A stretch of 64,000 nt of DNA from Paludibacter sp. (lineage in GTDB: Bacteria > Bacteroidota > Bacteroidia > Bacteroidales > Paludibacteraceae). Where the stretch lies: the NCBI GenBank assembly GCA_027450045.1, contig DAIDKM010000001.1:1-64000 (forward strand), given 5' to 3'. Below are positions 26,290 through 35,557 of this stretch, piece by piece (within the stretch, counting starts at the first letter, position 1; the number at the start of each line of letters is the position of its first letter). The notes beneath the pieces are model-generated. The model was given only the letters and a program-made list of their open reading frames with translations. It was not told where the DNA came from and did not search any database. Position numbers and translations under genes: made by a program.

Positions 26290-27579
26290 TTATTCCATCA
26301 TCATCATCACAGGGTCTGACAGATATTCCAGAATGTGATTCAAGAATCTGGAAGCTTCGCCACCATCCACAATTCGGTGATCGACTGAAAGCGACAACGG
26401 CAATACATTACCGATAACAATCTGATTGTTTTTGACAATCGGTTTTTGTACAATTCTGCCAATTCCGAGTATGCCTGCTTGCGGATAATTGATCACCGGA
26501 GTGGCATACATACCTCCAATCGAACCATAGTTTGTCAACGTAAATGTTCCATCTTTCATCTCATCTATGGTTAGTTTTCGCGCTTTGGCTTTATCGGATA
26601 ATGCAGTTATCTTCTGCGCAATTTCCAAAATACTAAGATTGTCGGCGTCTTTAATGACTGGAACAACCAACCCTTCAGGGGTGTCAATCGCAATGGCGAT
26701 GTTATAGTAGTTTTTATAAATCATCCGGTCGTTTTCGAGATCAATTTGAGCGTTAAGCTGCCGGTGTTGTTTAAGCGCATTTACGGTGGCTTTCACAATA
26801 AACGGAAGATAAGTGAGTTTTGTGTTTTTATCGGAAAAACTCTTTTTGTATCGTTCCCTGATGCTCATCAAATCACTAATTTCCACTTCTTCAAAAACAG
26901 ACATGTGCGCAGCATTCAGCTTTGAGTTAATCATGTTTTTGGCTATCGTTTTACGTATTTGCGTAAGCGGTTCGTATGTGACCGATTCGCCTGCCGGAGG
27001 TTGTAGATAGGTTTCATGTCGCTCAACTGGTGCTGTTGCTTTTTTAGCCGGATGATAGTTTTCAATATCTGCTTTGGTGACTCTACCCGAAGGTCCGGTG
27101 CCGGTTACCAGATTGATATCAATATTCAAATCCCTGGCCATAGCCCGGGCGAGAGGAGTTGCCAACGCTTTTCTAAGCGGTTTCGCTTCTGGTTCTGGTT
27201 TTGAGGAACCTTCATCGCTTGCTGCCAGCAGTGCATTTTTACCTGCCATTTCCATTGTACCGACAACGGCTGCGCCTTCTTCTTCAATTGGAACAGTCAC
27301 GGGCACTTGGGCTTCGGCCACGGCTTCTGCTCCGAATATTCCTTCCATTTCGATTTCTACCAACGGACTCCCAACGTGAACAACCTCACCCACATTGCCA
27401 AATGTAGTTACGATCGTTCCATTTTTCGGAGATGGAATATCGGTAACCACTTTGTCGGTTTCCATACGCACAAGCGCTTGCCCTGACTTCACTGCCTGAC
27501 CTTTTGTCACATACCATTCAAGGATCGTACCTTCTTCGAGTCCTTCGCCAATATCTGGAAAATTAAAAATATATCTCAT
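26290..27579 (-). CDS. 2-oxoacid dehydrogenase E2 (dihydrolipoamide acyltransferase)
   Basis: A 429-residue E2 with one N-terminal lipoyl domain (about 1-78, lipoylated Lys43 in METDKVVTD), a linker rich in Ala, Pro and Glu, a peripheral subunit-binding domain (about 139-174, ATPLARAMARDLNIDINLV), and the C-terminal catalytic domain with His401 in SVDHRIVDGG. It forms the core of the complex with E1 and E3. Whether the acyl group is acetyl or branched-chain cannot be settled from sequence. Gap to the E1 beta gene is 12 bases. Confidence 0.94.
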   Translation of the reverse strand: MRYIFNFPDIGEGLEEGTILEWYVTKGQAVKSGQALVRMETDKVVTDIPSPKNGTIVTTFGNVGEVVHVGSPLVEIEMEGIFGAEAVAEAQVPVTVPIEEEGAAVVGTMEMAGKNALLAASDEGSSKPEPEAKPLRKALATPLARAMARDLNIDINLVTGTGPSGRVTKADIENYHPAKKATAPVERHETYLQPPAGESVTYEPLTQIRKTIAKNMINSKLNAAHMSVFEEVEISDLMSIRERYKKSFSDKNTKLTYLPFIVKATVNALKQHRQLNAQIDLENDRMIYKNYYNIAIAIDTPEGLVVPVIKDADNLSILEIAQKITALSDKAKARKLTIDEMKDGTFTLTNYGSIGGMYATPVINYPQAGILGIGRIVQKPIVKNNQIVIGNVLPLSLSVDHRIVDGGEASRFLNHILEYLSDPVMMMME

Positions 27580-27591
27580 TGCAGTTGCATG

Positions 27592-28569
27592 TTAGAAGTT
27601 AACGGTTCGTTCTATTTCGTAGAAAATCCGATCGGGTGTAATCATGTAAAAGTGTTCGCCTTTTGCCAATGGAACGATTGTATCAAAGCCCATCACCCGT
27701 TTTGGAGGGGCTTCCAGATGTAGAAATGCCTCTTCGTTGACAATGGCCATTAGTTCGGCGCCCACGCTGAACGATGTCGGCGCTTCGGCAACAATCACTA
27801 TTTTGCCCGTTTTCTTTACCGAGTTCACAATGGTTTCTTTATCAATAGGATAAATAGTGCGTAAATCAATTAACTCAACGGAAATACCGACTTCTTTGGC
27901 CATAACCATTGCTTTCTGGCATTCACGAATCATCGCTCCGAAAGCCACTACGGTAACATCCGTCCCTTCGGTAAGTACTTTTGCTTTGCCAATAGGAATG
28001 GTAAATTTTCCATCGTTCACTTCTTGTTTAATGGCTCTGTAGATGCGTTTTGGTTCCATGAAAATAATAGGGTCGTCACTTTCGATTGCAGCAATCATCA
28101 ATCCTTTTGCATCATGCGGCGTTGATGGAATAACTACTTTTAATCCCGGGATATGAGCATATAAAGCTTCGGGACTTTCGGAGTGATGTTCCAGCGCATT
28201 AATTCCCCCACCATAGGGAAACCGTATTACCAACGGCGCTTTGAACAAGCCCCGTGAACGGTTATTCATTCGCGCAACATGCGAGATTATCTGATTAAAT
28301 GCAGGATAGGTAAACCCGTCGAACTGGAGTTCCACAACCGGTCTTAATCCCGACAAAGCCATGCCAAGCGCAGTCCCTACAATAGCTGATTCGGCAAGTG
28401 GAGAGTCGAACACCCGTTCAACGCCATGTTTTTGTTGCAATCCTTCGGTGACTCTGAATACACCGCCTTCCACGCCGGCGTCTTCCCCGTAAACCACCAC
28501 CGTTTTATCTTCTGCAAGTTTTATATCCAACGCGTTATTTATTGCTTGAACTAAAGTCATTACACTCAT
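27592..28569 (-). CDS. 2-oxoacid dehydrogenase E1 component, beta subunit
   Basis: A 325-residue transketolase-like beta subunit of the alpha2beta2 E1. It starts MSVMTLVQAINNALDIKL, with VVYGEDAGVEGGVFRVT, FDSPLAESAIVGTALGMAL, and the VRFPYGGGINALEHHSESPEA active-site loop. The C-terminal domain contains VIVAEAPTSFSVGAEL. It supplies the Glu that activates thiamine diphosphate. Its start overlaps the stop of the alpha subunit by four bases, implying coupled translation. Confidence 0.95.
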   Translation of the reverse strand: MSVMTLVQAINNALDIKLAEDKTVVVYGEDAGVEGGVFRVTEGLQQKHGVERVFDSPLAESAIVGTALGMALSGLRPVVELQFDGFTYPAFNQIISHVARMNNRSRGLFKAPLVIRFPYGGGINALEHHSESPEALYAHIPGLKVVIPSTPHDAKGLMIAAIESDDPIIFMEPKRIYRAIKQEVNDGKFTIPIGKAKVLTEGTDVTVVAFGAMIRECQKAMVMAKEVGISVELIDLRTIYPIDKETIVNSVKKTGKIVIVAEAPTSFSVGAELMAIVNEEAFLHLEAPPKRVMGFDTIVPLAKGEHFYMITPDRIFYEIERTVNF

Positions 28570-29654
28570 TTTCTATTCTCCTTCCATGTTAGAAATTGTT
28601 CATACTCTGTTTTTTGCCTTTTCAAATCGTCAGGCATGTCCACATACATGTGCTGAAAAACGTCATCAAGTTGATAAGGCGTGAAGTTTTCGGCTTCTTC
28701 AAATTGCTTATCCACCTCAAGTTTGTATGCTTCAATCAATTTTTCTTCATTTTCTTTCCAAATTCCTTTTTGATCCATGTATTTTTTCAAACGCATCAAT
28801 GGATCGGCTTTTGCCCATTCCTCTTCTTCTGCTTTGTTTCTGTATTTTGTCGGATCGTCGGAAGTTGTATGAGCACCTTTCCGATACGTCAATGCCTCAA
28901 TCAGTACAGGTCCGTTTCCGGCTCTGGCAAAGTTAAAGGCTTCTTTGTAGGCGGCATACATGGCGAAGAAATCATTGCCATCCACTTTAATTCCGGGAAT
29001 GCCGAACCCATACGCTTTGATGGCAAGGTTAATGGATTTAGTCTGACTGCGAACCGGAACGGAAATGGCATACTGATTATTTTGAATGGTAAATACGACG
29101 GGCACTTTCCATACTCCGGCAAAGTTGAGAGCTTCGCTAAAATCACCTTCGGATGTGCCGCCGTCGCCAACGTAAGCAAACACCACTTCATCCTTTTTAA
29201 GGTACTTGATGGTGTAGCCAATTCCAACGCCGTGAAGCAACTGCGAAGCAATGGGAATTGACCATGGAAGGGTGTGATGGGCATTTTTATAATTGCTTCC
29301 TTCTTCGTTTCCCATGTAATAGAGGAAAATTTCTTTCAACGTTACCCCTTTTGCTAACCATGCGCCCAGTTCGCGAAAAACCGGCACCAACCAATCGTCA
29401 GTTCTCATAATGGCTCCCGCAGCAACTGAAATGGCTTCCTGACCCATGTTTGGTGGATAGGTGTACATTCGTCCCTGCCGCTGATACGAAACCGCCATTT
29501 CGTCGGCTACACGGGCAAAAAGCATAGCTTTATACGATTTTATGATTGTTTCATCATCTATTTCGGGCATTAATGCCGGATTCAGCATTACTCCTTCATT
29601 GTCAATAAGTCTGAATGTTTTATCTTCTTTTGGGTCAAAATCATTAAAGATCAT
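28566..29654 (-). CDS. 2-oxoacid dehydrogenase E1 component, alpha subunit
   Basis: A 362-residue thiamine diphosphate-binding alpha subunit that decarboxylates the 2-oxoacid. The ThDP motif runs from GDGGTSEGDF to IQNNQYAIS, and the phosphorylation-loop region is RKGAHTTSDDPTKYR. The N-terminal MPDI-like segment (NPALMPEIDDETIIKSYKAML) resembles Firmicute pyruvate dehydrogenase PdhA as well as branched-chain enzymes, so pyruvate or branched-chain 2-oxoacids are both possible. It leads the operon E1 alpha, E1 beta, E2, E3, lplA. Confidence 0.94.
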   Translation of the reverse strand: MIFNDFDPKEDKTFRLIDNEGVMLNPALMPEIDDETIIKSYKAMLFARVADEMAVSYQRQGRMYTYPPNMGQEAISVAAGAIMRTDDWLVPVFRELGAWLAKGVTLKEIFLYYMGNEEGSNYKNAHHTLPWSIPIASQLLHGVGIGYTIKYLKKDEVVFAYVGDGGTSEGDFSEALNFAGVWKVPVVFTIQNNQYAISVPVRSQTKSINLAIKAYGFGIPGIKVDGNDFFAMYAAYKEAFNFARAGNGPVLIEALTYRKGAHTTSDDPTKYRNKAEEEEWAKADPLMRLKKYMDQKGIWKENEEKLIEAYKLEVDKQFEEAENFTPYQLDDVFQHMYVDMPDDLKRQKTEYEQFLTWKENRK

Positions 29655-29699
29655 AGTAAGATAGTTTTAATAATGTATAATTGACTGTCGCCAACCACC

Positions 29700-29707
29700 C
29701 AAAGATA
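29700..29707 (-). promoter_or_regulatory. Candidate -7 element of the 2-oxoacid dehydrogenase operon
   Basis: TATCTTTG on the minus strand, 45 bases before the E1 alpha start. A clear -33 TTTG is not seen. Confidence 0.55.
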
Positions 29708-29850
29708 GCATTTTAAATGAGATTTGAAACTTTTGGCTACTCTATTTAACTTCATTTGTGCAGTTTTCAAAGGAAGAATCACTCCATAATGAAGATTTTC
29801 GAATTCGTTTCATTCAGTTTTTTAGATCTCTTATGTAGCCAGAATTGATG

Positions 29851-29909
29851 ATACATAAAAAAAACCGCCCAAGGTATTTGTAATACCAAAAGGCGGTTTT
29901 TTTATGTAT
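29851..29909 (-). terminator. Strong bidirectional terminator
   Basis: A long stem (29851-29869 with 29892-29909, core ACCGCC/GGCGGT plus A-T runs), with a small inner hairpin GGTAT/ATACC in the loop. It lies between the E1 alpha promoter region and the glycosyltransferase at 29949 and ends the latter's transcript on the minus strand. Confidence 0.9.
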
Positions 29910-29948
29910 GATACGAAACGATTTCGGAGAATATGAAAAGCTTAATTG

Positions 29949-30959
29949 CTATGTCTTTTTCATTAACTCTTTATAAACTGCAATCAATTTTTCACGAATC
30001 ATGTTTTTTTCAAACTGAGTGATGAGTTGTTTTGATATAGCAACTCCTTCCTGATAATAAGCAGAATAGGTTATTAGCTGTTTTGTCATTTCTACAAATT
30101 TGTCAGTGGTTTTAGCTTTCAAATAAGGATTTTCGTATAAAGAGACGTATTCGGGAATGTCTCTGAAAATGACAGGTATTCCGCTTGCTGCTGCTTCGAT
30201 GGGAGCTAACGGACAATTTTCCTGATAAGAAGGGAAAAGCATCAAATCGGCTGCCGCGTACACTAATGGCATGGTATCTAAATCATGCATTCCAGCAAAG
30301 TGCATATTTGATTTTGCGTGGGCTATTCGCTCATCTATTCTCGATATTCCCTCGGTCATCATTTTAAAAGGACGCCCCCCAACCCATACAAATTCAGCTT
30401 CGGGTACTTGTTCCGATACGTCAACAAAATCTTCGACTCCTTTGCGCGCTTGCAATTGACCAACGCCGAGCACAACAAAAGCATCTTCGTTAATGCCCAA
30501 AAGCGCCCGTCCTTTTTTTCGTTTTTCGTCAGTTCTTTGCCATTTTTCAAGCGGAATGGGATTGTTGATATTTACAATGTTCGTTTTGGCGCCTATTTCC
30601 AATATTGCCTCGTGAACACGTGGTGAGATGGCAATACAAACATCAGCATACGAATATACCTGCTTGAAATACCATTTAACGAAAGGCATCCAAAATCTCC
30701 ACATCGGCAAGGAGCCTTTGATCGAATCAGGAATGACATGTGTTGTCAATACCCGTTTGTGCTTGTATCGGAAACCTTTCATAAAATAGTAAGGTCCGTA
30801 AGTGTGACTATGAAAAATATCTCCTGTCCCTTTTTCATTGTTGACGATTACTTCAATATCATCTTTTGATTTTAAAAGATCAACGTGATCAACAAAGGCG
30901 GTATGCACTCCGTTGCCTTTAATGTGAAAGACCGTTTCTGAAATAACATGAATTTTCAT
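29949..30959 (-). CDS. Glycosyltransferase family 4 (possible diacylglycerol glucosyltransferase type)
   Basis: A 336-residue GT-B enzyme. N-terminal MKIHVISETVFHIKGNGVHT and DIFHSHTYGPYYFMKGF; C-terminal LGVGQLQARKGVEDFV, VWVGGRPF and the donor motif FPSYQENCPLAPIEAAASGIPV with the E-x7-E type pattern. The N-terminal part reminds me of GT4 enzymes that glucosylate diacylglycerol in Firmicutes, but I cannot confirm that. I start at the ATG at 30959; another ATG at 30968 adds three residues. A DedA-family gene lies just upstream on the same strand. Confidence 0.82.
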   Translation of the reverse strand: MKIHVISETVFHIKGNGVHTAFVDHVDLLKSKDDIEVIVNNEKGTGDIFHSHTYGPYYFMKGFRYKHKRVLTTHVIPDSIKGSLPMWRFWMPFVKWYFKQVYSYADVCIAISPRVHEAILEIGAKTNIVNINNPIPLEKWQRTDEKRKKGRALLGINEDAFVVLGVGQLQARKGVEDFVDVSEQVPEAEFVWVGGRPFKMMTEGISRIDERIAHAKSNMHFAGMHDLDTMPLVYAAADLMLFPSYQENCPLAPIEAAASGIPVIFRDIPEYVSLYENPYLKAKTTDKFVEMTKQLITYSAYYQEGVAISKQLITQFEKNMIREKLIAVYKELMKKT

Positions 30960-31072
30960 CGATATCAAATAAGTTAAAGACTAAGTCAGTTTTTGGTAAA
31001 TGTGTATTTGGTCGTGTGTAAGAAACTTTGTATATTGAATGATAGTTTTTTATGAAATATCCATATTTGCTA

Positions 31073-31687
31073 TCAGGAGGAAATTTCTTCTTCATCTTTT
31101 TGTTTGAATACCTTTACCGTAAAAATAACGATCATAACGACTGGAACAACTAACAGAAAATATGGTAAATACATAATATCTTGAGATACTTTATTCCAAT
31201 GAGGGGCAGCAAGATAGCCGATTGAAATATAAAAAACTGCCCAAATGGAAGAGGTAAGAGCAATGGTAGAAAAGTAATGTGAAGATTTCACGTGCAGCAA
31301 TCCGCAAATAACTGCTGCATACCCACGTATAAATGGCGTCAACCGACCCAGAAATATCCCTTTCCAACCTTGTCTGTTGATGTTATCCGCCATTTTTTCC
31401 ATTCGTTTTTGTGAAATAGGAAACCATCTGGGTTTCTTTTTAAAAAGAAGCTTTCCCAAAAAAAAGAATACAATATAAAGAAAAGTCGCTGCCAGAAAAT
31501 CAGCAGTGAAAGCGATAAGAATGATTTCCGGTAAAAGAAACAGACCTGAATAGGCAAGATAACCTGAAACAATGAGCACCATCTCATTGGGCAATGGAGT
31601 AGGCGCGCCAATTTCTTGCAAAAAGAGGAACCCGAAAATGACGATAAGACCATATTCTGTTACATAATGTATGAATTCGATGGGCAT
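31073..31687 (-). CDS. DedA family membrane protein
   Basis: A 204-residue DedA/SNARE-associated membrane protein with about five hydrophobic segments. Family marks are FLFLQEIGAPTPLPNEMVLIVSGYLA near the N-terminus and the FLGRLTPFIRGYAAVICGL loop, where the Arg and Gly-Arg pair are conserved. Members move or flip undecaprenyl phosphate and phospholipids across the membrane. It precedes the GT4 gene by 113 bases, suggesting linked envelope lipid work. A promoter element lies 46 bases upstream. Confidence 0.9.
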   Translation of the reverse strand: MPIEFIHYVTEYGLIVIFGFLFLQEIGAPTPLPNEMVLIVSGYLAYSGLFLLPEIILIAFTADFLAATFLYIVFFFLGKLLFKKKPRWFPISQKRMEKMADNINRQGWKGIFLGRLTPFIRGYAAVICGLLHVKSSHYFSTIALTSSIWAVFYISIGYLAAPHWNKVSQDIMYLPYFLLVVPVVMIVIFTVKVFKQKDEEEISS

Positions 31688-31733
31688 AAAAGTGACGGCT
31701 TGATTTCTATGAAAAAATGAATACCTTTTTTTG

Positions 31734-31741
31734 CAAAGATA
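31734..31741 (-). promoter_or_regulatory. Candidate -7 element for the DedA gene
   Basis: TATCTTTG on the minus strand, 46 bases before the start codon. The stretch 31742-31940 upstream shows nothing else I can support. Confidence 0.5.
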
Positions 31742-31940
31742 ATCTCATTTTGTTACATTACGGTTACGGTTAAATGAGATTTTAATGCTAAAAACGAACA
31801 CATAATCATTTTGAAGTGGCATTTTCCGCAAGGTGAAATATTTCAATGAATTATCTGCAACCTAAATATAGAAGAATTATATCAGGTTTTTCACAACATC
31901 AAAATCCTTTTATTTTCCAGTTGAAACTTCATTATGAACA

Positions 31941-31971
31941 TTTTGATATTGCTCAAAATTGGTTACCTTTG
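31941..31971 (+). promoter_or_regulatory. Promoter of prfB
   Basis: TTTTG at 31941-31945, 18 bases, then TACCTTTG at 31964-31971, about 48 bases before the prfB ATG. Confidence 0.6.
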
Positions 31972-32018
31972 TAAACGAAAAACAAAGCAATTTATATTCT
32001 AAAATCCCTTGATCATAA

Positions 32019-33105
32019 ATGATTACGACTGAACAACTGAAAGCAGTGTCAGAACGCGAGGACGCGTTGAGGAGGTACCTTTGACATTGATGAAAAATTA
32101 ATACAACTCGAAGAAGAAGAACGTCGCACTCATGCCGAAAACTTTTGGGAAGACCAAAAAGCGGCTGAAGAGCAGATGAAAAAGGTGCGTAGCATCAAAA
32201 TGTGGGTAGATAACTATCATGAAGTTGCTTCTGCGGTAAGCGAATTGGAGTTAGCATTCGATTTTCTGAAAGAAGGAGTTGGCGAAGAACAGGAGGTCGA
32301 TGATGCGTACCAACATGCAATTAATTTGATAGAAGCTCTCGAATTGCGCAACATGCTGCGGCGTGAAGAAGATAAATTGGGTGCTGTACTGAAAATTAAC
32401 GCTGGTGCAGGTGGTACCGAAAGTCAGGATTGGGCATCGATGCTCTTTCGCCTGTATCAACGCTGGTGTGAGTCGAAAGGCTATAAAGTGACCATTACCA
32501 ACTGGTTGGATGGTGATGAAGCTGGCATCAAAACTGTTACCATGCAAATTGAAGGCGAGTATGCCTATGGCTACTTAAAAAGCGAAAATGGTGTTCATCG
32601 TTTGGTGCGCGTTTCTCCTTACAATGCACAGGGTAAACGGATGACCTCGTTCGCGTCGGTATTTGTAGTTCCTTTAGTGGATGATAGCATTGAAATTATC
32701 ATCAATCCTGCCGATATTGAATGGGATACGTTTCGATCTTCAGGAGCCGGAGGCCAAAACGTCAATAAAGTGGAAACCGGCGTTCGTTTACACCATTTAC
32801 CCACAGGCATTGTGATTGAAAATACCGAGAGTCGATCGCAATTTGGCAATAAAGATAATGCGTTGCGGTTGCTCAAATCGCAATTGTATGAAATGGAGTT
32901 GGAAAAACGACGTCAGGCACAACAAAAAGTGGAAGCCGGCAAAAAGAAAATAGAGTGGGGGTCTCAAATCCGTAGTTATGTGTTTGATGACAGACGCGTG
33001 AAAGATCACCGAACAAACTATCAGACTTCCAACGTACAAGCCGTGATGGATGGCGATATTGACGAATTTATTAAAGCCTATTTGATGGAATTTGGAGACC
33101 AATAA
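32019..33105 (+). CDS. prfB: Peptide chain release factor 2 (programmed +1 frameshift)
   Basis: RF2, which ends translation at UGA and UAA. The gene is split: 21 codons from the ATG at 32019 end CTT then an in-frame TGA at 32082-32084; a +1 shift that skips T32082 continues in the 340-codon frame to the stop at 33105, giving about 361 residues, the normal length. The GGQ motif is intact (GAGGQNVNKVETG). The stop-recognition tripeptide reads SPY (RVSPYNAQGKR) where E. coli has SPF. High RF2 terminates at the UGA; low RF2 allows the shift, so the gene regulates itself. The feature spans both frames. Confidence 0.97.
32070..32085 (+). promoter_or_regulatory. prfB +1 frameshift site with internal Shine-Dalgarno
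   Basis: AGGAGGT at 32070-32076 is followed by the slippery CTT (32079-32081), then TGA C (32082-32085). The spacing of AGGAGG to CTT is three bases, exactly that of the classical E. coli site. Confidence 0.95.
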
Positions 33106-33214
33106 GAATTTCATTTCCAGTGTTAATAAAACAACTTTGAAATAAATATTTTTGTAACATGCGACTTCATTATGCTCGCGACTGAGTTCGATGAGGATCG
33201 CCAAAATGATTTAT

Positions 33215-34744
33215 ATGACTAAAAAAGTATTATTGATGATCCTCGATGGTTGGGGAATCGGCGATCAATCGAAAGCAAACGTAATTGCACAAACACCTAC
33301 TCCTTATTGGAATTCGTTGTTAAAGGACTATCCTCATTCTCAATTAGAAGCATCAGGTGAAAAGGTAGGCTTACCGGATGGCCAGATGGGTAACTCAGAA
33401 GTCGGCCATTTAAATATTGGCGCTGGTCGTGTTGTATATCAGGATTTAGTGAAAATCAATATTGCTTGCCGCGATCATTCTATTTTTGAAAATGAAGAAA
33501 TCGTTAAAGCTTATCGCTATGCTAAAGAACAAAATAAACAAATTCACTTGCTGGGTTTGGTTTCGGATGGCGGAGTTCACAGCTCATTGGATCATGTTTT
33601 TACCTTGACGGATATTGCTAAATCCTATGGTATCGATAAAACGTTTGTACATTGCTTTATGGATGGACGTGACACTGATCCGCGCAGTGGAAAGAGTTTT
33701 ATTGAAGCGTTGGAGAATCATTTATCACAATCCTCCGGACACATTGCTTCCATTATTGGACGTTATTATGCAATGGATCGCGATAAACGGTGGGATCGAG
33801 TCAAGGAAGCTTATGATTTGCTCGTGGATGGGAAGGGAACTCCTTCAACCAACATGATAGAAGCAATGCAACAATCGTATGATGCAGGTGTAACCGATGA
33901 ATTTATCCACCCAATTGTGCATGTTGATCCAAACGGATTACCTTTAGCAAAGATTGAATCGGGTGATGTTGTCATCTTCTTCAATTTCCGTAACGATCGT
34001 GCCAAAGAGCTAACGTTGGTTTTAACGCAACAAGATATGCCTGAACAAGGAATGCATACCATCCCGTTGCATTTTTGTACCATGACTCCGTACGATGCTT
34101 CCTTCAAAGGCTTGCATATTCTGTTTGATAAGGATAATGTGCAGAATACGTTGGGTGAGATTGTTTCAAAAGCAGGAATGAAACAGTTGCGCATTGCTGA
34201 GACGGAAAAGTATGCCCATGTTACTTTCTTCTTCTCAGGAGGCCGTGAAGAACCTTTTGAGAATGAAGAACGCATCTTGGTATCATCACCTAAAGTGGCA
34301 ACGTATGATTTGCAACCGGAAATGAGTGCGTATGAAGTGGCAGATAAACTTTCGGAAGCTATTCAGCAACAAAAGTTTGATTATATCACTGTCAATTTTG
34401 CCAATGGCGATATGGTAGGTCATACGGGTGTTTATGAAGCTATCCAAAAAGCTGTGATGGCCGTTGATTATTGTTTGAAACAAGTGGTTGAAGTCGCAAA
34501 AGGAAACGGATATGATGTGATTATTATTGCTGACCATGGTAATGCTGATTACGCTGTGAATCCAGATGGGACACCCAATACAGCTCACTCCCTTAATCCG
34601 GTACCGTTTGTTTATGTTTCCGAGAAACAACAAGTGAAAGTAGAGAGTGGCATTCTGGCCGATGTGGCGCCTTCAATTTGTGCTTTACTGAATATTGAAC
34701 AACCAAAAGATATGACGGGGAAGAATTTGATTCATATCAACTAA
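33215..34744 (+). CDS. gpmI: 2,3-bisphosphoglycerate-independent phosphoglycerate mutase
   Basis: A 509-residue two-domain metalloenzyme that interconverts 3- and 2-phosphoglycerate in glycolysis. It starts [15 protein letters not shown] with metal-binding Asp, the catalytic Ser61 is in [27 protein letters not shown] follows, and the second metal site is in [11 protein letters not shown] choose the ATG at 33215 because homologues begin just before [12 protein letters not shown]; earlier ATGs at 33191 and 33206 would add eight and three residues. A long perfect hairpin terminates it. Confidence 0.96.
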   Translation: MTKKVLLMILDGWGIGDQSKANVIAQTPTPYWNSLLKDYPHSQLEASGEKVGLPDGQMGNSEVGHLNIGAGRVVYQDLVKINIACRDHSIFENEEIVKAYRYAKEQNKQIHLLGLVSDGGVHSSLDHVFTLTDIAKSYGIDKTFVHCFMDGRDTDPRSGKSFIEALENHLSQSSGHIASIIGRYYAMDRDKRWDRVKEAYDLLVDGKGTPSTNMIEAMQQSYDAGVTDEFIHPIVHVDPNGLPLAKIESGDVVIFFNFRNDRAKELTLVLTQQDMPEQGMHTIPLHFCTMTPYDASFKGLHILFDKDNVQNTLGEIVSKAGMKQLRIAETEKYAHVTFFFSGGREEPFENEERILVSSPKVATYDLQPEMSAYEVADKLSEAIQQQKFDYITVNFANGDMVGHTGVYEAIQKAVMAVDYCLKQVVEVAKGNGYDVIIIADHGNADYAVNPDGTPNTAHSLNPVPFVYVSEKQQVKVESGILADVAPSICALLNIEQPKDMTGKNLIHIN

Positions 34745-34798
34745 AAGCAAAGCAGAAAAAAGATGACTTGAGTGTCTTTTTTCTGCTTTGCTTGTTTT
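34745..34798 (+). terminator. Terminator of gpmI
   Basis: A perfect 19-pair stem (34745-34763 with 34775-34793) with an 11-base loop immediately after the gpmI stop, followed by GTTTT. Confidence 0.88.
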
Positions 34799-34873
34799 GG
34801 TAAAACAAGGTTGGCAAAAATACTTTTTCTCCGAGATTACCGTTATAAAATTAAACGTTCTGGAGGGCAGTGT

Positions 34874-35557
34874 ATGAGAAAAATTTGGCTTTGTTTGATG
34901 GTTTTACTTGGCATTAATGCTACAACTGCATTGTTTGCTCAGGATAATGGCTTTCGTGAAATTGACGATCGTCCCTGGCATTATGGATTTGTGTTAGGTA
35001 TCAATGCCTATAGTTTTGGTGTAACACCTGCTGATGCAACAAAAGGAGCGCAAGCATCATCGGTTTCGCCGGGTTTTTCTGTTGGCATAATTGGTGATAT
35101 GCGGTTGTCAAAATTTTTCAACCTTCGTTTTGTGCCAACGCTAAATTTCGCCGATAGGACGATTTCTTACCAAGATCCTGCCTTATCAACTACTCCTCAA
35201 ACGGTTAAATCGTCGATTGTGGATTTACCAATCTATTTAAAATATCGCTCAATATGGGATGGTCGTTCTCGCCCGTATTTGTTGTTTGGTGGAGGAATTA
35301 CCTATGACTTAGGTCGTGACAATACACAGCCTGTCTTGCTCAAACCTTCCGATTTTTATGTGGCAGTTGGAGTTGGATGTGATTTCTATTTCGACTATTT
35401 TCGTTTAGCCCCTGAACTAAAATTTTGCTTCGGGTTGAATAACTTGTTAACGCCAAGCAGCGAGCGTACTTCTGGTACGTTTGGTGATCCACGGTATTCC
35501 GACGAATTGTCAAAATTGACTTCGCGTGTAGTGGTTCTCAGTTTTAATTTTGAATAA
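34874..35557 (+). CDS. porT: PorT-family outer membrane beta-barrel protein
   Basis: About 227 residues, with a signal peptide (MRKIWLCLMVLLGINATTALFAQ cut across residue 20) and a small beta-barrel rich in alternating aromatic residues: WHYGFVLGINAYSF, GFSVGIIGDMRLSKFFNLRFVPTLNF, VDLPIYLKYRS, LLFGGGITYDLG, APELKFCFGLNNLL. This matches the PorT family, required for type IX secretion and gliding in Bacteroidota. The start at 34874 is preferred because the frame upstream (from 34772) runs through the gpmI terminator region and has no homology. Its stop abuts the stop of the convergent gmk with no gap. Confidence 0.82.
   Translation: MRKIWLCLMVLLGINATTALFAQDNGFREIDDRPWHYGFVLGINAYSFGVTPADATKGAQASSVSPGFSVGIIGDMRLSKFFNLRFVPTLNFADRTISYQDPALSTTPQTVKSSIVDLPIYLKYRSIWDGRSRPYLLFGGGITYDLGRDNTQPVLLKPSDFYVAVGVGCDFYFDYFRLAPELKFCFGLNNLLTPSSERTSGTFGDPRYSDELSKLTSRVVVLSFNFE

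Noticed and set aside
28596..29261. Plus-strand 221-codon frame
   Set aside because: It is a shadow of the E1 alpha gene, which has complete motifs on the other strand; the frame is low in complexity and rich in Phe.
31076..31084. AGGAGG-like sequence near 31080
   Set aside because: It belongs to the end of the DedA coding region and does not precede a plus-strand gene.
32176..33105. prfB as a 309-residue gene starting at ATG 32176
   Set aside because: It would remove the N-terminal domain of RF2; the +1 frameshift from 32019 gives the full length.
34772..34873. 34-residue N-terminal extension of the PorT-like protein
   Set aside because: It starts inside the gpmI terminator hairpin and has no signal peptide character; the ATG at 34874 gives a proper signal peptide.
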